Below are positions 1 through 6,347 of a stretch of DNA of 7,370 nt, piece by piece. Within the stretch, counting starts at the first letter, position 1, and each line of letters begins with the position of its first letter. The notes beneath the pieces were generated by a model. It did not search any database. It was not told where the DNA came from and saw nothing but the letters and a program-made list of their open reading frames with translations. A program made the translations under genes and the position numbers. Source of the stretch: Sphaerochaetaceae bacterium (lineage in GTDB: Bacteria > Spirochaetota > Spirochaetia > Sphaerochaetales > Sphaerochaetaceae); assembly GCA_023231265.1 (NCBI GenBank), contig JALNVT010000131.1:1-7370 (forward strand), in the 5' to 3' direction.

Positions 1-37
1 AAAGCAGCATTCAGCAATATTCATAAGGACAAAAATA

Positions 38-1309
38 ATGAATGATTTGAAAAAGAATTTGGAATTGCATAAGGAAGAATATTTAAATTGTTTGAAAGAA
101 CTGGTCTCAAAAGATACACAAGATTTAGGTCATGGGATCAAAGGAGGCAGAGAGAAGAATGGACAGGACTATCTGATAAAATTGTTCGAAGAAATGAATG
201 CTTCTGAAATTATAACGGACCCTATGGATGAAAGAGCTATAGAGTGTACATATAAAAAATACAAAGAAGGGAACCTTGGACATGTTCAAGATGATCGATT
301 CAATGTGTATGCAAAATTTGAAGGTAAAAAGGGTGGAAAGAGTCTTCTGTTTAATGGTCATGTTGATGTAATGCCACCCGGAGATGAGGACAAATGGACA
401 AATCCTCCTTTTGAACCAACTTTAAAGAATGGTAAGTTATATGGTCGTGGAATTGCAGATATGAAAGCAGGTCTCATGGCTCCAATAATGGCCATCAAGC
501 TTTTGCAGGATTCAAATATTGAATTACCTGGTGATGTAACAATTACATCTGTTTGTGATGAAGAAGGTGGTGGAAATGGCTCAATGCAGGCCATCTACAG
601 TGGACAGAGAGCTGATGGTGTAGTTGTATGTGAGCCAACTTCAGATGAACTTGTGATAGCCCATATGGGATTTGTTTTTCTGAGAGTTGAAGTCAGTGGA
701 CTTGCAATTCATTCAGGTAAAAAAGCTCAAGGTGTCAGTGCAATAAGAAAGGCTATGAAAGTCATCAATGCATTGGATGAAGTTGAATACAATTGGTTGC
801 TTACTAAAAAGCACTTTTACCTACCATCTCCATCATACAATGTTGGAACAATTCATGGGGGTACTGCTGGATCTACTGTCGCTGATAAGTGTGTTTTTGA
901 AACATGTATTCATTATATTCCCAACCAGATGAGTCATGATCAGGTTGTTGATGAAATGACTGATGCAATAATGAGAGTGAGCTCTGGCGATAATTGGCTG
1001 AAAGACCACCTACCAAAGATAACAGAATATCAAGCAGGTGGAGGTTTTGAAGCAGAAATGGATTCAGATTTCATGAAGACTTTTGAAGCTTCTTATTCAC
1101 AAGCTTTAGGACGTAAAGTCAAACGTGTTGGCTCTTTCTGTGGTTGTGACTCTCGCCTATGGCAAAATATAGCTAAGTGTCATACTTTGCAATTTGGTCC
1201 AGGAGAGGTCGCTCAATGTCATGTGATTGATGAACACATTGAAATAGAATCATTTTATGAAGCAATTTTAATATATGCCCAATTAATACTTAATTGGGGT
1301 GATAGATAG
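38..1309 (+). CDS. M20-family metallopeptidase / ArgE-DapE-type deacylase
   Basis: A cytoplasmic, probably di-zinc amidohydrolase of the M20 (ArgE/DapE/CPG2) family, expected to hydrolyse an N-acyl or peptide-like amide bond. The full catalytic set is visible: NGHVDV (metal ligand His108, Asp110), GRGIADMKAG (bridging Asp141), CDEEGGG (general base Glu175, metal ligand Glu176), CEPT (Glu199), GLAIHSG in the lid domain (His225) and the C-terminal metal ligand in QCHVIDEH (His395). The length, 423 aa, is normal for full-length ArgE/DapE-like deacylases, and no signal peptide is seen. The ATG at 38 is supported by AAGGA at 25-29, 8 nt upstream. It is the first gene visible in a cluster with a GATase1-like protein, a second M20 enzyme and a LacI regulator, which suggests a catabolic role. 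The motifs do not give the substrate, so argE or dapE is not assigned. The family call is firm; the exact reaction is unknown. Confidence 0.93.
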   Translation: MNDLKKNLELHKEEYLNCLKELVSKDTQDLGHGIKGGREKNGQDYLIKLFEEMNASEIITDPMDERAIECTYKKYKEGNLGHVQDDRFNVYAKFEGKKGGKSLLFNGHVDVMPPGDEDKWTNPPFEPTLKNGKLYGRGIADMKAGLMAPIMAIKLLQDSNIELPGDVTITSVCDEEGGGNGSMQAIYSGQRADGVVVCEPTSDELVIAHMGFVFLRVEVSGLAIHSGKKAQGVSAIRKAMKVINALDEVEYNWLLTKKHFYLPSPSYNVGTIHGGTAGSTVADKCVFETCIHYIPNQMSHDQVVDEMTDAIMRVSSGDNWLKDHLPKITEYQAGGGFEAEMDSDFMKTFEASYSQALGRKVKRVGSFCGCDSRLWQNIAKCHTLQFGPGEVAQCHVIDEHIEIESFYEAILIYAQLILNWGDR

Positions 1310-1318
1310 GAGAAAATA

Positions 1319-2062
1319 ATGAGCAAAAAAATATTACTGGCTGGTGAGTCTTGGCTGAGCCACACAACACATGTAAAAGGTTTTGACACTTTTAACACCG
1401 CTGTTTATGAAACGGGTGAGAAATGGTTGAAGGAAGCATTGGAAAAAGGTGGTTATACTGTTGAATTTTTACCAAATCATCTAGCTGGTGAGCAATTTCC
1501 TTATACAATGGAAGAGTTAAATAAATATGACTGTGTTATATTATCAGATATTGGCTCCAATACTCTCTTGCTTCCTCAAGAGACATTCACCAGCAGTGTT
1601 AGAAAGCCAAATAGATGCAATCTATTGAAGGATTATGTATTGCAAGGTGGCTCACTTCTTATGGTTGGAGGATATCTAACATTCTCTGGAGTTGACGCAA
1701 AAGGTCGCTGGGCTATGACTGCAGTTCAAGATGTACTTCCTGTTGAGGTGATGACAATTGATGATCGCATGGAGCATTGTGAAGGTGTCTTTCCTTCTGT
1801 AGTGAGTGATGATGATATATTGAGTGGTATTCCAAAAGAATGGCCTTATCTACTGGGTTACAACAAAACTAAAGCAACTGTGGACAGCACAACTTTGGTC
1901 AGTATTGATGGTGATCCTTTAATTGCCGTTCAAAAATTTGGTGAGGGTAAATCTGCTGTATTCACATCTGATTGTGCTCCTCATTGGTGTCCTCCTGAAT
2001 TCTTAAATTGGGAAGGATACATTCCAATGTGGAATAACTTACTTGATTGGTTAACAAAATAG
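1319..2062 (+). CDS. GATase1-like / ThuA-like protein lacking the usual catalytic Cys
   Basis: A 247-aa cytoplasmic protein that resembles the GATase1_like family (PF07090/DUF1355 type, a flavodoxin-like relative of class I glutamine amidotransferases and ThuA-like proteins). Visible features are the N-terminal strand KILLAGESW (4-12), a conserved-looking HTTHVKGFDTF stretch (15-25), DCVILSDIGSN (71-81), and LLMVGGYLTFSG (113-124) where true amidotransferases carry the nucleophile elbow. That elbow has no Cys, so glutamine-dependent amidotransferase activity is unlikely. A His/Trp-containing segment, SDCAPHW (217-223), lies near the C-terminus. The start is well set: AGGAG (1308-1312) overlaps the stop codon of the preceding M20 gene and lies 6 nt before the ATG, so the two genes are almost certainly co-transcribed and probably translationally coupled. 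It sits between two M20 hydrolases, so a role in handling the same substrate is inferred. Its biochemical function is not known to me. Confidence 0.8.
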   Translation: MSKKILLAGESWLSHTTHVKGFDTFNTAVYETGEKWLKEALEKGGYTVEFLPNHLAGEQFPYTMEELNKYDCVILSDIGSNTLLLPQETFTSSVRKPNRCNLLKDYVLQGGSLLMVGGYLTFSGVDAKGRWAMTAVQDVLPVEVMTIDDRMEHCEGVFPSVVSDDDILSGIPKEWPYLLGYNKTKATVDSTTLVSIDGDPLIAVQKFGEGKSAVFTSDCAPHWCPPEFLNWEGYIPMWNNLLDWLTK

Positions 2063-2090
2063 TTACAACCATGATTTTCAATGATATTAG
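2062..2090 (+). promoter_or_regulatory. Possible weak internal promoter before the second M20 gene
   Basis: The 49-bp gap between the GATase1-like gene and the second M20 gene is the longest inside the cluster. It contains GTTACA (2062-2067, 4 of 6 to the -35 consensus), a 17-bp spacer and TATTAG (2085-2090, 4 of 6 to the -10 consensus) preceded by an extended -10 TGA. The implied start near 2096 would give a leader of about 16 nt. The match is modest and such matches are common in A+T-rich DNA, so this is a tentative call. Confidence 0.22.
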
Positions 2091-2111
2091 ATTACAAAAG
2101 CAGGATTCAAA

Positions 2112-3251
2112 ATGAATAAAGACCAACAGTTAAATATTTTATTAGATATTTTAAAAATAAATACAGTCAATGGAAATAATAACGAAAGAGAGCTAGCTAT
2201 ATATATTCACAATAAATTTGAGGAATATGGAATAGAAAGTGAAGTTTCAGATGTTGATGAAGGTCGATCTAATATCATTGGAAGGATTTTAGGTAAGAAT
2301 GAAGAAGAGAAGATAATCTTCAACGGTCATTTAGATACCGTTCCTTTTGGAAATCTTGAAGCATGGAATTCAGATCCATCAATTCCTTTTGAAGAAGATG
2401 GTAAGATTTACTCCCGTGGTTCAAGTGATATGAAAAGTGGTCTTGCTGCTATGCTCTGCAGTTTCTGTATGATATCTGAGAGCAAGATAAAACCTAGCAG
2501 TACTTTAATTTTTCTTGGAACATTTGATGAAGAAAAGAATGGAGATGGTGCTGAAGCTGTTTTAAAATCGGGTATTGTAGATGATGCAACTGCCTTGATA
2601 ATTGGAGAGCCCTCTTATAATAAAGTTGGGCTGGCAGAAAAAGGCTGCATATGGTTAAAGTCCAACGTCAGAGGCAAAACAAGTCATAGTGCATATCCTG
2701 AGAAAGGTGTGAATGCTATTGAGGTGACATTCAAACTTTATGAGAAATTGAAAGGCTATGTCAAACAGTTCAATAATGAATTGTTGGGACCGGCTACAGT
2801 TTCTTTGAATAAAATTGATGGAGGAGTTGCTTCTAATATGGTTGCAGATAGTTGTGTCTCCTTATTTGACATCAGGCCTGTTTTACCTTTAAATTCTGAA
2901 ATGTTGCTACATCATTTAGATGAAATAACTGATGAGCTCAAGAATGAATTTATAGACTGTAAAATGCAATTTTCATTGGAAAATGATAGACGTCCATTAG
3001 ATGTAAATAAAAATGAAAAATATGTTCAAAAATTCTCTGACATGGTAGAAGTTGTTACCAAAAGAAAAGTAGAATATGTAGGCATCAATTTTTTTTCAGA
3101 TGGTTCAATTCTTGCTAAAAATGATTATAGTCTGCCTATTTTTTTGTTCGGACCAGGAAATCCTGAATTGGCACATCAACCTAATGAAAATGTTGAGGTT
3201 TTGAAATATTATCAAGCAATTGAGATATATTTTAAATTTATGCAAAATTAA
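2112..3251 (+). CDS. M20-family metallopeptidase / ArgE-DapE-type deacylase (second, diverged copy)
   Basis: A 379-aa cytoplasmic hydrolase of the M20 family, of a different sub-lineage from the first M20 gene in the window (shorter, with different flanks to each motif). Catalytic features are NGHLDTVP (His73, Asp75), SRGSSDMKSG (bridging Asp106), FDEEKNGDG (Glu140 general base, Glu141 ligand), GEPS (Glu166), KTSHSAYPEKGVNAI in the dimerisation domain (His192), DIRP (253-256) and GPGNPELAHQPNE with the last metal ligand His355. All ligands are present, so it should be active. The ATG at 2112 has AGGA (2102-2105) 6 nt upstream. Its stop codon shares one base with the start codon of the LacI gene (TAATG), so the regulator is translated from the same message. 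Two complete but dissimilar M20 enzymes in one cluster suggest two successive or two alternative hydrolysis steps. The reaction and substrate remain open: N-acyl amino acid, dipeptide or related amide are all possible. Confidence 0.93.
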   Translation: MNKDQQLNILLDILKINTVNGNNNERELAIYIHNKFEEYGIESEVSDVDEGRSNIIGRILGKNEEEKIIFNGHLDTVPFGNLEAWNSDPSIPFEEDGKIYSRGSSDMKSGLAAMLCSFCMISESKIKPSSTLIFLGTFDEEKNGDGAEAVLKSGIVDDATALIIGEPSYNKVGLAEKGCIWLKSNVRGKTSHSAYPEKGVNAIEVTFKLYEKLKGYVKQFNNELLGPATVSLNKIDGGVASNMVADSCVSLFDIRPVLPLNSEMLLHHLDEITDELKNEFIDCKMQFSLENDRRPLDVNKNEKYVQKFSDMVEVVTKRKVEYVGINFFSDGSILAKNDYSLPIFLFGPGNPELAHQPNENVEVLKYYQAIEIYFKFMQN

Positions 3252-4294
3252 TGGGGCAACATTTGAAAAATAAGAATAAAAGAACCACTCTCAAAGATAT
3301 TTCTAACGAAACTGGGTTTTCAATAACTACAGTTTCTTTGGTGTTGAATAATAAACCAAGTAGAATATCAGACACAGTAAAAGAAAAAATAATAACGGCT
3401 GCTAAAGAGATGGGATACAGACCCAATCAAACAGCCATTGGTTTGGTAAAACAGCGATCTACAACTATTGGCCTGATAGTTTCAAATATAAGCAATACTT
3501 TCTATGCCAATTTAACAAAGGGTATTGAAATTGCCTGTAAGGAATTGGGATATAATGTAATTCTTTGCAATACAGATGATAAGTTTGAAGCATGTGAGGA
3601 GTCCATACAAATTCTTGCAGATAAGGGAGTTGATGGAATCATTTTGGGAATGTCTACTGATATGGATGAAGAAAAAGCTCATAAGAGTAAAGCTCTTTTA
3701 GAGAGCAATAAAATTCCTTTTATATTTGTTGACCGTTTCTTCTTCAGCATGGATTGTCCAACAGTCATTGCTGATAATATTCTAGGTGGATTTTTAGCCA
3801 CAGATTATCTTATAAAGATGGGGCATAAAAAGATAGCTTGCATAACAGGGCCAACTCAATTATCTGATGCAAGAGATCGTGTTATTGGATATAAAAGGGC
3901 ATTGAAAGCTCATGGGATAAAGCTTAATGAAAACTACATAATTGATGGTGATTATAGCATGAAAAGTGGAATGAAAGCTTTTGATGATATTCAACAATTA
4001 GATACCACTGGAGTCTTTTCAAGCAGTGGTTTGATGGCCATAGGATTTTATAAAGAAGCAAGGAAAAACCATTATAGAATACCATCAGATTATTCATTGG
4101 TATCATATGATGATTATTTCTACATGGATCTGATGGAAGTTCCTTTTACCACAATTAAGCAACCAATTTTTGAAATGGGTAAGGCCTGTGCTCAAAAAAT
4201 AGTTGACTTAATCAAAGGTGTGAAAGATGAAACAAATTATACCATTCTTCCTCCACAACTCATAATCAGAGAGAGTGTAAAAAAGATAAATTAA
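3251..4294 (+). CDS. LacI-family transcriptional repressor
   Basis: A full-length LacI/GalR-type regulator (347 aa). The N-terminal helix-turn-helix is clear (TLKDISNETGFSITTVSLVLNN, residues 13-34, interrupted here as TLKDISNETG + FSITTVSLVLNN). The hinge-helix region follows (PNQTAIGLVKQRS, 58-70), then a periplasmic-binding-protein-like effector core: TIGLIVSNISNTFYA (72-86), GVDGIILG (126-133), IACITGP (195-201), RDRVIGY (208-214), SLVSYDDY (282-289) and TTIKQP (300-305). By analogy with E. coli LacI, Arg210 and the YDD Asp keep the effector-contact positions, but the usual N-D before the MALG-like motif is Ser259-Gly260, so the ligand may be unusual. The ATG at 3251 overlaps the preceding stop and has no Shine-Dalgarno site, which fits translational coupling. 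A TTG at 3263, preceded by a GGGG run, is an alternative start that would trim four residues. It probably represses the upstream M20 cluster, including itself; no operator is visible in the window. Confidence 0.95.
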   Translation: MGQHLKNKNKRTTLKDISNETGFSITTVSLVLNNKPSRISDTVKEKIITAAKEMGYRPNQTAIGLVKQRSTTIGLIVSNISNTFYANLTKGIEIACKELGYNVILCNTDDKFEACEESIQILADKGVDGIILGMSTDMDEEKAHKSKALLESNKIPFIFVDRFFFSMDCPTVIADNILGGFLATDYLIKMGHKKIACITGPTQLSDARDRVIGYKRALKAHGIKLNENYIIDGDYSMKSGMKAFDDIQQLDTTGVFSSSGLMAIGFYKEARKNHYRIPSDYSLVSYDDYFYMDLMEVPFTTIKQPIFEMGKACAQKIVDLIKGVKDETNYTILPPQLIIRESVKKIN

Positions 4295-4340
4295 GAATTG
4301 TTCCTTTTTAGTTTTGTTTTTCATAGATATTTTTATAGAT

Positions 4341-4379
4341 TTGGCTATTTGAATAATTCATTCGAAGGCCAATTTTTTT
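4341..4379 (+). terminator. Intrinsic (rho-independent) terminator after the LacI gene
   Basis: The stem arms are TTGGCT (4341-4346) and GGCCAA (4367-4372), with one T-G pair. A single bulged A (4347) separates them from a second helix, TTTGAAT (4348-4354) with ATTCGAA (4360-4366), also with one T-G pair. The loop is AATTC (4355-4359). Seven T residues follow at once (4373-4379). It lies 46 bp past the LacI stop codon and should end the M20-LacI transcript, separating it from the TerB-like genes downstream. Confidence 0.88.
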
Positions 4380-4688
4380 GTTTCTAAATATCTAATGACT
4401 AATTATATTTCAAAATTTCAAATGAAAAAATCGTACAAGATTGATGTGTTTCCATTCTAAAAATAAGTACATTTTGTGAAGAGTTAGCTAAATCAATAGT
4501 GTGGATGAATTGAAGATATGATGCTATTTCTAAATAAATCCTGTATCAGTGGAACTGCATGAAGTCTTTCACATGGACTGATTGATTGTAAATAATTGAA
4601 TATTTTAAAAACCTAATAATAAGAATTCTTGGAGACTTGTTAATTCAAGCCTTCTTTCTTTATTATTGTAAAGTTTTGATTATATCTT
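4380..4688. other. Non-coding gap between the two operons
   Basis: About 310 bp of A+T-rich sequence between the terminator of the M20-LacI cluster and the promoter of the TerB-like unit. I find no reading frame with both a plausible start and a useful length on either strand; the best + strand candidates are only 12 and 14 codons. No tRNA, riboswitch-like or phage attachment-like element is recognisable. The only structure is an imperfect A+T-rich inverted repeat near the right end (4615-4667), listed separately. The stretch could be a junction scar from the acquisition of the downstream genes, but nothing in it proves this. Confidence 0.6.
4615..4667. repeat. Imperfect A+T-rich inverted repeat upstream of the TerB-like unit
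   Basis: AATAATAAGAA (4615-4625) can pair with TTCTTTATTATT (4656-4667), giving 8 + 3 base pairs around one bulged T. Inside lies a small CTTG (4636-4639) / CAAG (4646-4649) hairpin. On the + strand no T-run follows the right arm, so it is not a forward terminator. On the - strand the stem is followed by AGGTTTTT, so it could act weakly in that direction. The pairs are almost all A-T, and the structure may be chance. Confidence 0.35.
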
Positions 4689-4718
4689 TTTACAAAGTTA
4701 GTTATTATGTGATATTAT
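4689..4718 (+). promoter_or_regulatory. Sigma70-type promoter for the TerB-like operon
   Basis: TTTACA (4689-4694, 5 of 6 to the -35 consensus) and TATTAT (4713-4718, 5 of 6 to the -10 consensus) are 18 bp apart. The -10 is preceded by TGA, giving an extended -10 (TGNTATNNT pattern). Transcription would start near 4725, so the leader before the ATG at 4740 is only about 15 nt. It still contains the GAGGA ribosome binding site (4731-4735). Together with the terminator upstream, this makes the TerB-like genes an independent transcription unit. No operator-like palindrome overlaps the promoter. Confidence 0.6.
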
Positions 4719-4739
4719 TGAAAAAAGTTTGAGGATACA

Positions 4740-6347
4740 ATGAATAAAAAAGAAGCACTTAATTTAGCAAAAACTTTTCTTAATAGAAATGAGTTGCTAC
4801 AGAATAATAATAATATTGGACTTGCTAAATCAAGAGAAAGCTTGATTAAAAAATATATAGCAAATCGCAACAGACAGTTAGGAACTTTCATAACCGATGC
4901 TCTATCATTGAAAGATATAATATGTGAAGAAGAAACTACATGTGAAAATCCACGATTTGGAGCAGGTGCTGTTGAATATTATGCACTGGATGCTGTTCAA
5001 CTTGCTAATTATTTTTCTTATCGTACTTTAATCAAACGTAGAGATATTCCCAAAAACAATCATCCAAGTTTTCTTGTACTCTACCTGATGGAAATAGTAA
5101 ATGGAATATATGGAAATAAATATGATGATAAAAGAAAGAAACTCAATAGCATATTATCATTATATCCTAAAGGTGCTAAGTATAAATCTTTGATTCAGGA
5201 AGCATATGAAATTTTATATATTCAAAATATTGAAATTTTAAATTTAGAAGAATATAAAAAAAGTATAAATTTACCAATTTTCAAAGATTATGATTTTACA
5301 TATGATAAAAAAAATGCCAGTAAAATACCTATGGAAGATGTTCTTTCACTTATAAAAATTGAAAAGAATGCTGCTTGCAGTTCAAAAGATAAATTTATTT
5401 TGAGAGATTGTTTTGAATTTGTATATAAAGAATTGAATGAAAAGGAAGGATTTGAAATAGGTTATTATAAGACATTGGACAGCCTATTCAAATTTGATTA
5501 TAAACTGACAATAGATAGTCCTTTTAAAAAACTTAAAGCATATTATCCTCTTACATGTGATGTATCTTTTTTAAACAAAAAAAGAAATTTAGAGTTGTTT
5601 GTATCAGGAATTCATTGTACAAAAAAATTCTATTATGATGACATAAAAATATATCGTATTGAAAAATATATAACCTTTTTGATAAATGCTATACAGCATC
5701 AGTGTGGAGGTTTTCCATTGCCTCGCTATTCTAAAAAGGCATCATATGTTGCTTCCTATTTCTCATCTCCAGAAAAACTTGATTACGATTTACAGAGAAT
5801 GGCTGATGAAGCTGTTGGTAAATGGGTCCGTCAGAACCTATATGCAAGAAAAGCATATAAGATGTCATTCGAAGCAATGGTAAGTATGAAAGAACAAAGC
5901 AATTTTGAACTTGATATATCTGATGTTTCTTCAGTTAGAAAACAGAGTAGTGAAATTCAAGATAAGTTAATAATAGAGGATGGAGATGTTGATCCAATAA
6001 TTATACCAAAGAAAAAGATAAATCCGTTTGTAGAGAAAAAGTCTACTTCTGTGACCGACTCAGAATCTAAAAAGAAGAATTTGATTAAAAAAGAGGACAA
6101 TGAATTTACTTCTATTGTTAAATCTATGTCTAAATGGGAACTTAAGATATTGCGCCTTCTATGCGATGGTAAGATAGATGAAGCAGAGGATTTTGCAGAT
6201 TCTAAAGGTGATATGTTATCCCTGGTAGTAGATCGTATAAACACAATCAGTGATGAAGTATTGGGAGATGTAATTATCATGGACAATGAAGTAGTTGAAG
6301 ACTATAAAAAGGAACTTCTTAAAAAGTTAAAAGTAGACAATAAATAA
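4740..6347 (+). CDS. TerB_N / TerB_C domain protein (tellurite-resistance-associated family)
   Basis: A 535-aa soluble protein with no signal peptide or membrane segment. Residues about 75-290 resemble the TerB_N domain: the QLANYFSYRT motif (87-96, like the family's YFYWRT), FLVLYLMEIVNGIYG (111-125) and EAYEILYIQ (154-162). Residues about 386-531 resemble TerB_C: an opening FELDISDVSSVRKQS stretch (389-403), a Lys/Glu/Ser-rich linker (about 420-455), then SKWELKILRLLCDG (464-477), DRINTISDEVLGDVII (498-513) and a terminal YKKELLKKL helix. The central TerB domain that often lies between these two is apparently missing. TerB_N and TerB_C are thought, from family analyses, to be linked to metal binding and to DNA-processing or stress/defence gene neighbourhoods; no enzyme motif is seen. 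The start is supported by GAGGA (4731-4735), 4 nt upstream of the ATG. The gene is markedly A+T-rich and is followed with zero spacing by a paralogue. The domain call is by motif recognition only; the function is unknown. Confidence 0.75.
   Translation: MNKKEALNLAKTFLNRNELLQNNNNIGLAKSRESLIKKYIANRNRQLGTFITDALSLKDIICEEETTCENPRFGAGAVEYYALDAVQLANYFSYRTLIKRRDIPKNNHPSFLVLYLMEIVNGIYGNKYDDKRKKLNSILSLYPKGAKYKSLIQEAYEILYIQNIEILNLEEYKKSINLPIFKDYDFTYDKKNASKIPMEDVLSLIKIEKNAACSSKDKFILRDCFEFVYKELNEKEGFEIGYYKTLDSLFKFDYKLTIDSPFKKLKAYYPLTCDVSFLNKKRNLELFVSGIHCTKKFYYDDIKIYRIEKYITFLINAIQHQCGGFPLPRYSKKASYVASYFSSPEKLDYDLQRMADEAVGKWVRQNLYARKAYKMSFEAMVSMKEQSNFELDISDVSSVRKQSSEIQDKLIIEDGDVDPIIIPKKKINPFVEKKSTSVTDSESKKKNLIKKEDNEFTSIVKSMSKWELKILRLLCDGKIDEAEDFADSKGDMLSLVVDRINTISDEVLGDVIIMDNEVVEDYKKELLKKLKVDNK

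Noticed and set aside
1..37. Promoter or LacI operator before the first M20 gene
   Set aside because: Only 37 bases are present. They hold a ribosome binding site but no -35/-10 pair and no palindrome of the LacI-operator kind.
125..594. Two 78-codon - strand open frames inside the first M20 gene
   Set aside because: The + strand carries intact catalytic motifs at the same place. The antisense frames have no plausible motifs.
3089..3150. Runs of 7-8 T in the second M20 gene as possible phase-variation tracts
   Set aside because: Runs of this length are expected in A+T-rich coding DNA. The frame is intact and metabolic enzymes are rarely phase-variable.
4422..4460. 12-codon open frame (MKKSYKIDVFPF) in the gap between the operons
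   Set aside because: It has no Shine-Dalgarno site and no promoter, and it is too short to call without conservation.
4518..4562. 14-codon open frame (MMLFLNKSCISGTA) in the gap
   Set aside because: Only a weak TGAAG lies upstream and there is no supporting promoter. It is likely chance.
5957..6286. 109-codon open frame on the - strand inside the TerB-like gene
   Set aside because: It lies fully antisense to the linker and TerB_C region, whose + strand product has recognisable domain motifs. The - strand protein shows no family motif, so it is a shadow frame.
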